Below are positions 1 through 11,795 of a stretch of 64,000 nucleotides of DNA, piece by piece. Each line of letters begins with the position of its first letter. Position 1 is the first letter of the stretch. Location of the stretch: the NCBI GenBank assembly GCA_964006375.1, contig OZ023267.1:34607766-34671765 (forward strand), given 5' to 3'. This DNA is from Tillus elongatus. Lineage: Eukaryota; Arthropoda; Insecta; Coleoptera; Cleridae. Position numbers and translations under genes: made by a program. The notes beneath the pieces are model-generated. The model saw nothing but the letters and a program-made list of their open reading frames with translations. It was not told the DNA's origin and made no database searches.

Positions 1-620
<620 letters not shown>

Positions 621-689
621 ACTTGTGATACAAGACATGACTAACACATAGATAAACGAATGAATAAATAACGCCACAGTTACGAAAGA

Positions 690-1200
690 ACGTAAAAATC
701 AGTATCTTGTAGTTCCACCACGATTGCTGATCAGATCTGCCACTTGTCTAAGCATGGTATCCACCAATGTTCTCAACAAATCTTGCAGACTAGCTTCCTA
801 CCCTTGCCCAATCGCAGTAGCCAATACATTCAAGTCACGAAAACAACTCTCTCGCTCACTTAATCTTAATTTGAGCCTACTCAATACATGTTCAATCGGA
901 TTCATATCAGCTGTCCTGACAGGCCATTCCGTTCTCTCTATATTGTTTACCCTAAGCATACCCGTAACAATTTCTGCTCGAAGAGGACGAGTATTATCAT
1001 CGACCAAGATAAATTCGTTAGCGAAATTGTTGGCATACGGGATGACAACCCCTCTCGCACACAAATCTCGATACCTTTCTGCATTCATATTTTCCCTTAC
1101 CAAGATTACTGAGTCAGTTCTCCCATTTCGACTTATACCACCACATACTGCAACATATGTGAATGTAAAATGTCAAACTTTATTGTTGCCATTCGTAACG
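690..1200 (-). mobile_element. Tc1-like transposase fragment (C-terminal half)
   Basis: The minus strand reads as the C-terminal half of a Tc1-type DDE transposase. It has a block resembling CGGISRNGRTDSVILV, then VRENMNAERYRDLC, then DDNTRPLRAE with the second catalytic aspartate, and then DMNPIEHVLSRLKLRL with the third catalytic acid as glutamate (D...E type). The N-terminal DNA-binding domain and first aspartate are not found upstream, where sequence returns to satellite-like repeat at about 1300. No terminal inverted repeats were recognised. It is a dead, truncated copy. The family call rests on the DNTRP and NPIEH motifs. Confidence 0.8.
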
Positions 1201-1309
1201 AAATTGGGTATCATATCAATCATGAATCAACGTAACTCACCTTCTGAATCATTAGGGTTTGCTTGCATTGCTGCTGATCGCAAATTTCAGCTATAATCCA
1301 AAATGAATG

Positions 1310-1900
1310 ATATCACTCTAGTAGGCTGCGATATCAAAAAAACTCTCAGAAATGCGACAAGGTGTTGAAATATTCTTCTGAATGGAATAAGAGAAATCAG
1401 CGTAAAGGTTCCCGTCGACCTATGATTTTTTTAAAATTATGATATAAACGTAGTGGGCAGCGAAATTAATAAAATCTCGAAAACGGTCCGAGGTATTAGG
1501 TATGCTTCAGGATTGCATACAAAAAATTCACCTAACCCAACTCCTTGACTATTAGAGTGCGTTTATTGCGAAAAAAACAATATAGTCAAGAGTCAAATTT
1601 GACCTAAAAAACCAAATTGATGACAGCAACGTTGCGGAAGGCGATATCGACAAAATTTCAATAGAGGTCCCGAGGTATAGAGATATTCTTCAGCACTAAA
1701 TACCAAAAACGAACATAATCCGCCTCATCGACCAATGGGGTTCGCTTGCGTTTTTACTTAGGCTGGATTTGACGTAAAATATAAAATTGATTATAAAAAC
1801 GTAGTGGGCTGCGATATTAATAAAATCACGAGAACGTCCCGAGGTATTAAGGCATACTTCTCAATTGCGTACCGCAATATAAATAACTGTCTTCGTAGAC
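1310..1900 (+). repeat. Satellite-like monomers, about 175-180 bp period
   Basis: Blocks resembling 'gtagtgggctgcgatatta' recur near 1322, 1447, 1629 and 1799, followed at similar distance by 'cccgaggtatt' and by an A+T-rich stretch. The spacing is about 125-182 bp. The same sequence occurs in reverse orientation at 1-560, so the Tc1-like fragment lies between oppositely oriented arrays. Confidence 0.65.
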
Positions 1901-2189
1901 TAATGTCAGTCGTTTGAAATGTTGCTGAAAAAACATCTAGTTATATTTCACCCTGTATCTTATATCACGTGATTATAAACTTTGTTATTGCCTACCAATC
2001 AAAAACACCACGAAACATCTGCCTACCGTTGAAAATTAGAGCAGATTCGGTGAGCTTGTTTTTGAGCTACAAACGATTAAACAGCATCCAAAATTGAAGA
2101 TGCTCCACTTTTGGCTTTTTTAAAAATTATATCTAGACCCCCCTCGGGATTCGAGGTTCAAATGGTAAGGAAACAAAGTGTTTTTCGGC
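1901..2189. other. Unassigned A+T-rich sequence
   Basis: No open frame, known repeat end or RNA motif was recognised between the satellite-like monomers and the first Penelope-like element. Confidence 0.5.
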
Positions 2190-3680
2190 TTTTTCCCTTT
2201 TAAAAGTTGTTGACTCCGCTAGATCTTCTTTGTTTTCCGTTTGTTAATTAATTTCTCCACTAGGCAAAGCAGTGTGTCCGTTATATTCAGCCACGTTCTT
2301 ACTATACCTTAATTCTTTGGTATATCAAGTTTTACTTAAAGGAAAGATAAATTAACTTGTTTACTAAAAAAATCAGACTGGCCATTTTTTCTGCGTACGG
2401 ATTATGTGAGGCATTCGGAATGTAGCTTAGAGTGGTGGTTTCCTTTCTAAAGTGTCTTTATTTTTGATGACTAGTACATCTATAAAGGGTAATTTATTAT
2501 TAATTTTTAATTCGTGGGTAAATTTTATAGAATAAAATTTATTATTTAGTTTGGCAATAAAATCTTCTATTCTGCAACCGTTTGTGTTAAACACCGCGAA
2601 AATATCATCCACGTAACGAAACCACACTCTAGGAAAACACACGCTTTCACCTTCAAGATCTGTTTCTAATCTACTCATGAGAACGTCTGCAATAAATGCC
2701 GATAGTGGGTTGGTCATTGCCGTGCCTTGGGTTTGTTTAAAAAACTCATTGTTGAATTGAAAAATATTTTGTTTAATACAAAGGTTTGTTAATGTTAAAT
2801 ATTCTTTGCAGACCTTTTTATTTATATTATTCATTTTTAACAACTCTTCTAAAAAAGTTAACGCTTCCTTCGTGGGAACGCTAGGAAGCAATGGGGTTAC
2901 ATCAAATGAAATTAGAACCTAGCCATCAATCCATTTAACCTATTTGATTTCATTAATAAATTTAAGTGAATTTGTTACTGAAAAACTTGTTTGTTTGACG
3001 GGCAAGCTTTTAAACTCATTTGTAAACCACTTTGCTAAACTGTATGTCGGGGAATCTATAGCCCAAACAATAGGTCTCAAGGATTTTCCCGGTTTGTTAA
3101 TTTTTGGAAAATCGTACTTTTTGGGGACTTTAGGATTTGCAACTTGTAACTTTCTACCTAATTCGTTTGAGGTAAAGTTGTTGCAGTTCTTGAGACCGTT
3201 TTTAACGTCCGAAACTATTTTTACTAGCGGGTTTTTATTTAGTTTTTTATACGGTCCTGTCTTTATGGCATTATAAACTCCATCTTTATACTCGTTTTTG
3301 TCCATAATCACAATTTTATTACCTTTATCTCCTTTAATATAAAAACAATCTTTCTCTCGCAATCGCTTAACTATTTTCAGTTAATTAAAATTTTGGTTTT
3401 TAGTGGATTTATTTTCTTTCAGGTTTTTTGAAATTTTATTTTTACATGCTTTTTTAATAGAATTGTTGAAAGATTCAGGTAAATTTTTAATTCCTGTTTC
3501 AATACTAACAAAAGTTTCTAGTATATAGTTTTTTTTTTTGTGACTGTAGGCCGAATTTCATCCCCTTGTTTAGGAGGTCAATCTTATTTTTATTAAACGA
3601 CTGTGAATAAAGATTCTATACTAGGTCAATTAACTGAGAAACTGGTTTTTCGTTTTTAATTTTTGTATTTTGTATATTAA
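2190..3680 (-). mobile_element. Penelope-like retroelement copy A (RT region, degenerate)
   Basis: The minus strand encodes a Penelope-type reverse transcriptase in two frames. An N-terminal segment at 3362-2940 includes KGDKGNKIVIMDKNEY and RPIVWAIDSPTYSLAKW. The palm segment at 2891-2427 includes KQTQGTAMTNPLSAFIAD and FRYVDDIFAVF, where YVDD is the catalytic motif, and ends near NNKLPFIDVLVIKNKDTL. Weaker N-terminal coding with stops continues to about 3670. The linker toward the endonuclease is still recognisable to about 2200, because it matches copy B in reverse complement, but the GIY-YIG domain itself is missing. Stops and a frameshift make it non-functional. It lies head-to-head with copy B, which starts at about 3690. 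Confidence 0.85.
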
Positions 3681-3689
3681 TTTTCGTTA

Positions 3690-5160
3690 ATGACTACAGA
3701 CATTTTCCTCTGAAAATTGCACCACTCTAAGTTATCTTTATTAAGTTTAACGTATTCAGAAGAGTTGTTAAAAATGAATAAGATAAATGAAGAGGTCTGT
3801 AAAGAGTATTTAACTTTAAAAACCTTTGTACTAAACAAAATATGGTTCAATTCAACAATAGGTTTTTTAACAAACCCAAGGTACGCAATGGGCAAGCCGC
3901 TATCGCCATTTATTGCAGAGCTTTCCATGAGTAGATTTGAAACAAATCTTGAAAGTGAAAATGAGTATTTTCCTAGAGTGTAGTTTCGTTACGTGGATGA
4001 TATTTTCACAAAAATTTGCATAACTGACAAGGCCTGCAAAGAATATTTAACCTTTGTATAAAACAAAATATTTTTTCAGTAAAAAAATATTATTTTTAAC
4101 AAACCCAAGGCACGGCAATGGGCAACCCGCTATCGCCATTTATTGCAGATCTTTTCATGAATAGATTTGAAAAACATCTTGAAAGTGAAAGTAAGTATTT
4201 TCCTAGAGCGTAGTTTCATTACGTGGATGATTGTTTTGCAGTATTTAACAAACATTTGCAGTATAAAAGGTTTTGTGGCAAATTAAACAATAAATTTGAT
4301 TCTATTAAATGACGCACGTATTAGAAATTAATAATAAATTACCCTTTCTAGATATACTAGTTATTCAAAATAAAGACACTTTAGAACTCAACGTCCATAT
4401 AAACGAAACCACCATTCTAAGCTACATTCCGATTCCCTCACATCATACGTACGCAGAAAAAATGGCCAGTCTGAATTTTTTGGTAAACAGGTTAATTAAT
4501 TTTCGTTTAAGTAAAAGTAGATATACCAAATAATTAAAGTATAGTAAGAACGTGACCGAATATAACGGATACACTGCTTGCCTAGTGGAGAAATTAATTA
4601 ACACCAAGTAAACAAAGAAAATGTTAGCGGAATCAACGGATTTCAGAAGAGAAAGCCAAAAAAACTTTGTTTGCTTACCATTTGCACGTCGAATCACGAG
4701 GGGTCCAGATATCATTTTTTAAAAAGCCAATTTGCAGCCAACATTTTCGACAAAAAATACTATAACAACTTGCTAGGTAACCCAAAAGACAAGGATGGTA
4801 TGGCCAAAATGCCAGGAATATATAAAATTAGTTGTAATTATTGTGATCTTAAATACTCGGACAAACAAAAAGATATATTGTAATTAGATTCAAAGAACAC
4901 TTGGCACAATTACGACACGGTACTATAGATAGATCTTCCGTCGCCCGACATATTTGGGATAATAATGACCAAGTTAATGAGGAGGATCTAATATTAATCA
5001 AAAATCTTAGACAACCAGGACAGCTAAATGCCTTTGAAAGTATAGATATTGCTATATATAGTAATAATAAAAAATGTATGAACTTTGCTCCGCCGCCCAT
5101 GGGCAGTCTCCTGATAGATTACTTTATAAAATAAATACCGGTATAGGCACATCCGATAGG
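3690..5160 (+). mobile_element. Penelope-like retroelement copy B (RT end plus GIY-YIG endonuclease)
   Basis: The plus-strand copy is 5'-truncated within the RT. The segment from 3717 contains SEELLKMNKINEEVCKEYL and GKPLSPFIAELSMSRFE, followed by a stop and FRYVDDIF. A second degenerate copy of the same RT segment follows at about 4015-4245. The reading then passes through NNKLPFLDILVIQNKDTLE (4309 on) to the C-terminal endonuclease. That domain has GIYKISCNYCDLKYS and, after a frameshift near 4870, FKEHLAQLRHGTIDRSSVARH, matching the PLE-type GIY-YIG nuclease. The C-terminal part runs to 5131. Stops and frameshifts are present, so it is a pseudogene. A hammerhead motif lies 170 bp downstream. 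Confidence 0.85.
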
Positions 5161-5300
5161 TAATAAAAGAATACATATATATCTTTTAAACGAAAGATGT
5201 TAATTTTGGTGCCGCTGAACCACACTAAATCGTTAGTGACCGACTACCTTCAGAAGAATATAGAGTTGTGGATATAAGTAAGATATTTAGAATCATTCAT

Positions 5301-5342
5301 TCTCTGATGATGCTAACTTGGTTAGTGAAACGATCATCAGGT
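5301..5342 (+). ncRNA. Hammerhead ribozyme motif (PLE-associated)
   Basis: The core matches a hammerhead. CTGATGA is at 5304-5310. Stem II follows as gctaac / gttagt closed by a TTG loop, then GAAA at 5327-5330. A very short stem III comes next (A-C pairing A-T around a GATC loop with one mismatch), then the ATC cleavage triplet at 5336-5338. Stem I can form between 5301-5303 (tct) and 5339-5341 (agg) with one G-U pair. One unpaired base lies between CTGATGA and stem II. PLEs are known to carry short-stem-III hammerheads, and the position downstream of the copy B endonuclease fits. Self-cleavage is inferred, not shown. Confidence 0.72.
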
Positions 5343-5717
5343 TTCTAAAAATATGTTGTGGTAATTTAGGCTCTCCAAATGTGAATACCAGGCTTAGATT
5401 GGCGCGGACTGAAATTTATGAAACACGGATTTGAATATGTTACATTCTGTCATCATTTCCTGTATGAACTAATCGCGCGCGACAAGCTTCCAAGACAAAT
5501 ATAAATGTCTTAATAATAACACTATACTTACTTTTATACACATTAGCACATCCAAATAAAAGCTTGCTTTAAAAAAATTTCAGGTAATTTTATTTCATCT
5601 TCGGTTCTTGATAAACGCATCTCTATTTTCGCTAGTGTAAATGCGCAGTTTCTATACATGACATATATATATAATATTAAACCGTCATCATCAACGTCGC
5701 TCTAGTAAAGTACTCAC
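5343..5717. other. PLE 3' tail and intergenic or intron sequence
   Basis: The first about 60 bp after the ribozyme motif resemble the downstream sequence of the two other hammerhead copies (a 'ctccaaat' block near 5373). The remainder up to the channel exon has no recognisable coding or repeat. The 3'-terminal exon(s) of the channel gene should lie in this direction but were not identified. Confidence 0.5.
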
Positions 5718-5937
5718 ACTGTGTTTCAGCAGTTGCAGCTGGTGTGTTCATGCCATTTTGACGTAAAGTGTCTAAGAGTTCGTATCTCAAGGATGAAATA
5801 TCCTGCCTAATTTCCATCACATCGTCTTCAGTTATTCCATATTCGTCACGCTTCTTCTGCTCGAGTGTTACATAACGTTTGATTAACAGACGCATCACAA
5901 GCTCGTGTCTTTCTCTTGCTCTTTCACGAGATCTATC
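5718..5937 (-). CDS. Trpgamma: TRPC/TRP-gamma-like channel, C-terminal coiled-coil exon (exon 12 of those seen)
   Basis: This exon encodes DRSRERARERHELVMRLLIK, then RRD/EEx-rich sequence including GITEDDVMEIRQDISSLRYE and LLDTLRQNGMNTPAATAETQ. It is the cytoplasmic C-terminal region of TRPC channels that follows the TRP box, a charged, coiled-coil-like stretch known in the family to take part in assembly and calmodulin/regulatory contacts. The acceptor is TTTCAG|GAT (exon starts at 5937) and the donor is CAGT|GTGAGT, leaving one base of the next codon. The phase matches the preceding exon at 12956. The rest of the C-terminus lies beyond and was not recognised. TRP-gamma is the best fit by memory of insect TRPC sequences, but TRPL cannot be excluded without alignment. 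Confidence 0.88.
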
Positions 5938-6124
5938 CTGAAATATAACAGACAATGCAATCAATGTTAACGCAATTTATTCATTTATTAGTTATTTAAT
6001 CTGTAAAATTGTAATTAAAATCAATGTATCTTTTGTAACTACTTACGGAGTTGCCTTATCTCTGTTAAATAGACAAAAATCGTTACGCAGCAAATGCATT
6101 ATGGTAGCGAATTTTCATTTAATG

Positions 6125-8436
6125 TGTAAGGAATGTATTTTCTCACCCTGCTCATAAGGCTATTTTATTATGAAAATTCTCTGTAGGTATTAAATAGACA
6201 CGGCAATATGTGGACAAGTTTCACGTAAAGGTTTACATGTGGTCCCATTAAAACTAAAGTGTTAGTTGAGCCAGACGCGCTTAAAAATTGTTTACACAAC
6301 GAAACACATGCTGTGGGGTTGCAATGTAGTTCAGATAGCGTCTTAATATTATACCTCTTGGATTCAAGGGCCTCAACCTATTCACACCGTCTTTATCTGT
6401 AAACTTGAGGACTGGTTTGAAGTAAAGCATACCTCCACATTTGTGCGTGAAGCATCATCTGAGCTGCATTAAAATATGCCGATATTAGTGAGATTTACAG
6501 TGCACGTTATATATAAATTTATTCAGGTGAGTGAATGCTCATTGGACATGTCTCGTTGTTTGCTTATTTTACCTGTTCTTATTTGTTTGAGTTATACATT
6601 GAGGAGCAATTTCAATAGGTATATGATTCAGGCTGGTTTTAGCAAATCATTTTAATAACTAGTTTATATGAAATAAATTGTAGCTAGAGTTTAAAGTCAG
6701 TTTATTATTTATACGAGTATAGGTTATGGATTGAGAAGTAATTATCATATTCAAATAAAGGAGCCTTAGGAAATAATTTGAGAAATAGCTGTTAGATTAC
6801 GTCTATTATTTATACGAGGGTAGTTATAAATTGAGAAGTAATTATCATATTCAAATAAAGGAGCTTTAGGAAATAATTTGAGAAATAGCTAAGTTATATT
6901 ACGTTTATTATTTATACGAGGACAAGTTATAAATTCAGAAGTAATTATCATATTCGAATAAAGGGGCTTTATGAAATAATTTAGGTATTAGCCACGTTTA
7001 CATGAGGGTTGTTACTTATACGAGGTTAAGTCAATATTCATAAATTAAGTAAGAGTTGAATTATGTCAGTTTGTTTAGAGTAAATAAAGTAGAGTCTGTT
7101 TGAAAGTAAATTGATGCTAGTTTGGAAGGTGTGTGGGACACCTTCGCTGTTTGCTCACCCAGTAGGGCGTCATACTGGTAGAGGCGTAGGGTTTAGGCCC
7201 CAGGTTACGTAACCGCAACACGGTTGTTTTGTTTGCATCGATGGATTTCGGTAGGGGTACAGCTGAGCTCGCTCTAGGTATCCATTGCACCTACTCCCGT
7301 CGATAGCTGGATATTGGAGAGGACACATCGTAGAGGGTGCTCCGATGCGTCCATTGCACTTCTCAGTATTCACGGTGGTACCGTTGTTGCATTTTGGTCG
7401 ATCTGGTAGCTTGACCGAGACACTGTGGTCAGTTCACCCGTTGGTCTCATTGCACGTGTCAGTCCCAGTGTAGGAGTTGGGCTGCTTGGAGAAGGGCACA
7501 CACTGGAGTGTGCATCGTGTGCCCATTGCACTTCTCGGTATCCAACTCTGACAGTTGCGAGCACTCTAGGTGAGGCATTGAACTGTGCCTCATTGCACAC
7601 CTGGAAGCCGGCACTGACCTGGTGTCGGGTACAGCACCCAAACAAACACACAAGCTAAACTATTGGTTAAGTTATTATTATTATTTATGTAATTATTATT
7701 ATTTGAGTAATTATATTTGAGTAACTATCGTGTGAGTAACTACTTGAGTAATTATTGCCTGAGTAATTATTGTTTGAGAACCTAATGGTTGAGCATTTAG
7801 AGACATTGTTGAGAACCAGTTCTGAGGCACTGATGTGCGCTGTTGAGAGAGTATTATGTGGCTCAGTGGAGCCTTGAGTAGGAACTGCTGTTAATGTTGG
7901 AGTTGCTCAGTGGAGCGTTATGTCGAAACTGCTCTTAATGTTAGGTTCCTCAGTGGAGCTTTGAGTATAATAGTTATTGATTATGAGTCGCTCGGTGGAG
8001 CGTGTAATTGGTAAATGATTGATAAACTGATAATTGAATGCTCCTCGTATATATGTTAGGTAGTGCTTTAGATAGGCAACGGTGTGTTCAGGTATATTTT
8101 TAATTACAGGTTAGTGATGTTGTTACTGGACACATTTGGCACCCGCTCGCCCGACTCATTACGCCCGTACATTAAGGGTTCGCCATCATTCTGACAAGTA
8201 ATAAACCTTTTGCCTTTTGCATGATTACTCTTAAGTAGATAACACAACTGTTAAGTAATATATCGATTGGTGATTGATTGTTGAGCTATGTAATTATATT
8301 ATGTGACCGTTAGTCGATTGTTATTATTATAATAGGTTACTTCTATTGTTTACTAAGAGGGTTGTAACCTTGTGTCATCGAAGGGTTGCGTTCACTATTA
8401 TTTAATATATATGAAAAAAAACCTACCACCCTTACA
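6125..8436. mobile_element. TG...CA-bounded 2.3-kb element, copy A (solo-LTR-like)
   Basis: The element begins TGTAAGG and ends CCTTACA, and is flanked by a perfect 4-bp duplication aatg (6121-6124 and 8437-8440). The flanks rejoin a TA-core repeat end (...gaattttcatttaatg / cttcaaatttt...), which shows that it inserted there. Inside are 3-4 tandem units of about 115 bp (6700-7030, 'ttatttatacgag' blocks), a block where CATTGCAC recurs at 7285, 7353, 7448, 7523 and 7593, and a 3' region with 'ctcagtggagc' repeats (7850-8000). No credible protein is encoded. TG...CA ends and a 4-bp duplication suggest a long solo LTR or an LTR-derived element. An inverted copy lies at 19706-22107. Confidence 0.75.
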
Positions 8437-8574
8437 AATGCTTCAAATTTTAATAAATCAATTTGCGATTACGATTACCGGTTGATGATTGTACAGGGTG
8501 TCTTATTTTCATTGTAAATGTGGAGTATTTCACTTATTATTAAAGATAGAGACAAACGCAATGCTATGTTAGAT

Positions 8575-9113
8575 TTTAGTGAATTTTTATTTTAAAAAAA
8601 TTCACTAATAGCAAGGTATCGATGGTGAGACTTTGCAAGTATCCGTCTGATAACTCAAAAAATAATTAAACAATTTCAATGAAACTTGGCAAGTGACTTT
8701 CTTTTATTAATAGCTTGGACGAGTTCGTTAGCCAGGAAAATCGAACGGGGTTTTCCGAAAAAAATTTGAGTTTTCTTTAAAAAAAATTTTTTTCTCCGAA
8801 AATAACAAACCTGTTTAAATGAAATTTACTACATATATTTCCTTGGGAGAGACCTTACTAAATACCAAAATTCAACTTTCTCAGTTTATAGCAAATTCAG
8901 TTTTTCAAATTTTAAATTTTCTTTCGAAAAAATTGTTTTTCTCCAAAAATTACAAAGTTATTTTAATGAAATTTTGTGGATATCTTGCGCTAGGAAAGAC
9001 CTTACTACGTACCCAAAATTAAAGTTTCTAAGTTTATAGAAAATTGAGTTATTCAAATTTGAAGCATTTAATAAAAATTCACTACCATAACGCACTTGCT
9101 GCGTCCCGAGTTT
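8575..9113 (+). repeat. TA-core repeat family member (core missing)
   Basis: The left end is a small hairpin (ttagtgaattttta / ttcactaat), followed by 'ggtatcgatggtgagactttg'-type sequence. The subrepeats come next ('gaaatttggtg', 'ccttacta', 'caaaattcaactttc', 'aaaattgagttattcaa'). The right end is 'ccataacgcacttgctgcgtcc' (9093-9113). The central (TA)n core found in other members is absent. It is non-coding. Confidence 0.75.
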
Positions 9114-9214
9114 TTTATGAATCGAAAAATGGCAGTGACAGAAAAGTCGCTGCCTTCTTAGTTTCGTCGATACAGGGCACTTTTGAATAGTTTGCAATTT
9201 GGGAGACCACTTGT

Positions 9215-9349
9215 ATTTTAGTGATTTTTTATTTAAAGAAATTTACTAATAGAGAGGTATCGATGGTGAGACTTTGCAAACATTTTTTCAAATGAGCGCG
9301 AACTAGGACCCCTAGAACCAATATCCGGGGTCAGTTTCAATTCTTATAT

Positions 9350-9446
<97 letters not shown>

Positions 9447-9908
9447 TGATAATTCAAAAAATAATTAACCGATTTCAATGAAACTCGGCAAGTGCCTTTC
9501 TTTTATTAATGGCTTGGACGAGTTCGTTAGCAAGGAAAATCGGACGAGGTCTTCCGGGAAAATTTTGAGTTTTCTTTCAAAAAAAATTTTTACTCCGAAA
9601 ATAACAAAAATGCCTTAATGAAATTTACTATATATCATGTGTTGGGAGATACCTTACTACGTACCAAAATTCAACTTTATAGGTTTATAGAAAATTGAGT
9701 AATTCAAATTTTAAAATTTATTTTAAAAAATTTTTTTTCTCCGAAAATTACAAAGTTATTTTAATGAAATTTGGTGAACGTCTTGCCCTAGGAAATCACT
9801 TACTACATATCAAAATTAAACATTTTAAGTATATAGAAAATTGAGTTATTCAAATTTGAAGCATTTAATAAAAATTCACTACCATAACGCACTTGGTGCG
9901 TCCCGAGC
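9215..9908 (+). repeat. TA-core repeat family member, near full length
   Basis: The order is left hairpin end (about 9215-9250), a unit ending 'cctagaaccaatatccgggg', a (TA)n core of about 85 bp (9354-9440), two to three internal subrepeats of about 140 bp, and the right end 'ccataacgcacttggtgcgtcc'. It is one of the best examples of the family's layout. It lacks coding capacity. Confidence 0.8.
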
Positions 9909-10291
9909 TTTTCTTTATTCAACAAGATATCGAAAAGGTGAAAACGGATTCTGGTAGAATTTTGCCGTAAGATAAACAGGTATATTCAGATATTTTCAAA
10001 AACAAAATTAATTTCGAGATAATACAGAGCCAACATAGAGTCCATTGAGGCATATATCATACGTTAAAGGTCAATATAAGCGCCATCGCAGCTAATCCAG
10101 GAACAGAAGATCCACAAATTGGTTATTCAACCTTACAAATCAACAATCCAGATCAGAAAAAGTCTCAAGGCCATTGAGAATTATCCAGAACAGAAGAGTC
10201 CACAAAATACACAAACCTAGGGCGAAACAGGTCCAACAAGGTAACATAAACCACTAATAATCATTATATCATATTAAATTAAAGGACTTAA
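9909..10291 (+). other. Probable BEL/Pao 5' leader
   Basis: A purine-rich, stop-dense stretch lies directly before the gag start at 10292. It shows no repeat-family end. Its position suggests the untranslated leader of the BEL/Pao element, but no LTR or primer-binding site was recognised. Confidence 0.35.
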
Positions 10292-10544
10292 ATGGAGAAA
10301 GTTAATACTTTGGCAGCAAGCCAGGAGGCTATAGGTGAATCAATTAACAATTTGCTAATAAAAATGAAAAAAGAACCAAAAAGTAAAGGAACGCTTGAAA
10401 GTTTCGAGAAAAAATAAAATTCATTACAAGAAAAATGGGACAAAGCTACAACAAAAAATGAACAATTAGAATCATTAGGGCCACTAAAGCACTCTTACTA
10501 TGGAGCTAAATACTTTGATCAAATGAAAAAGGTATACAATGAAA
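10292..10544 (+). pseudogene. BEL/Pao gag fragment, N-terminal piece
   Basis: The ATG at 10292 opens MEKVNTLAASQEAIGESINN, then LIKMKKEPKSKGTLESFEKK and a stop, then reading through NSLQEKWDKATTKNEQLESL and HSYYGAKYFDQMKKVYNET. It resembles the N-terminal helical part of BEL/Pao Gag, with alternating coiled-coil-like heptads and a YF...Y motif. The frame is cut at about 10545 by a TA-core-family insertion and continues after it at about 11790. At least one in-frame stop is present. The assignment rests mainly on linkage to the downstream segment. Confidence 0.55.
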
Positions 10545-11578
10545 CGTCTGGACGCAGCAAGTGCGTTATGGTAGTGAATTTTCATTAAAATGTCTTTAAT
10601 AGCAAATATGTGTGTGTTTTTTTTAAGAAAGCAGGCATCAAATATGGTTACCAGTATAACATATATAGTAAAAACAATGTGCCATGTTTCATCAAAATAA
10701 CTTGATTGTTTGAAAATGTACAAAAATTTCCAAAAGTAAACCTAAAGTGTTACCATGACGCACTTGCTGCGTCCAGAATTTCTTTTCTCACAAACATGCA
10801 TTATATTTCAATGGAAAATGCAAAAATGCAATAACATAAGGCGTATTTGATTAAAAAAAAAGAAAATTTGTATCACCAACGACTTATGGACCATCCTGTG
10901 ATTGTATAAATATTTTTTTAAGATGTAGCTCAAAACACCCTATAATTAATATATACAATTTTTTTTCATATCTTGTATAATAACGGGTATATTGAGCTTT
11001 ATTGATTTTTTACGAAAATTCGACAAAAATTATATACCATTAAACGATACACTCTATAGCTAAGGCTACTGCCAAGCATCAGAGAAAGGGTCTATTTGAA
11101 ATGAATTTTCTGGAAATATTTTAGTAAAATGAAGGATAATGACGGTTGAAACTAAGACTTCAGGGTTTGTAAAACATTCTTCTTGAGACATTTTATTTCC
11201 ATAGCCCGTATTAGATTCAAGTTCTTTGCCTAAATGTTGCCAATTTTGACTTTTAAATCGCAACTTTAACGTTTTGAGGAAAACCCTAATTTATTTTTCG
11301 TTAAATGCCTATAACTTTTTTGTCTTTTGACCTACAAAGCTAGATTTTGGTAGGTAAGTTATAGCCTATAAGGATATAAACCCGCCTTCCAAATTTGGTT
11401 GCCCTTACTTTGTTACTTCCGGAGATATACATTTTTTTAGAAAAAAAAACAAAATTTTCCGGGAAAACCTGGGCCGATTTTCCTGGCTAACGAACTCATC
11501 CAAGCCATTTGCAAAAGGAAGGTATTTACCAAATTTATTCAAAATCAGCCCATTATTTTTTGAGTCATCGGTGTGATA

Positions 11579-11673
<95 letters not shown>

Positions 11674-11795
11674 TGAAACTGACCGAGGATATGTGTTCTG
11701 GGGGGCCTAATTGGCGCTCATTTGAAGAACTTTTTTCAAAATTCAAAAGTCGGGATATCCTCATTAGTGTTTTTTTTTTAAAGAAAATTCACTAA
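10545..11795. repeat. Nested TA-core family insertions inside gag
   Basis: A short element at 10551-10787 has the 'gacgcagcaagtgcgttatgg' end at both sides in inverted orientation. It is followed by a second repeat block (10795-11050) that also occurs near 18005-18210 and, reversed, near 63045-63265. A minus-oriented TA-core member then follows at about 11300-11805, with a (TA)n core at 11581-11670 and a hairpin end at 11770-11805. Together they split the BEL/Pao gag. Confidence 0.7.

Noticed and set aside
3677..3928. Minus-strand 83-codon frame overlapping the start of PLE copy B
   Set aside because: It is antisense to the reverse transcriptase frame and has no motif of its own.
6043..6057. 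Possible 15-bp micro-exon with AG and GTAAGT flanks on the minus strand
   Set aside because: In the required phase 0 it introduces a stop (TAA), and exon 12 joins exon 11 directly without it.
7170..7660. Several overlapping frames on both strands (60-93 codons) in element A, and similar at 20553-20891
   Set aside because: Frames in copies A and B do not correspond, codon content reflects the CATTGCAC-containing repeat, and no domain is recognisable.
11405..11764. Frames with long alternating Ile-Tyr stretches (also at 23724, 24233, 29659, 42225, 44147, 61002, 62075)
   Set aside because: These are (TA)n microsatellites read as IYIY; no flanking conservation.
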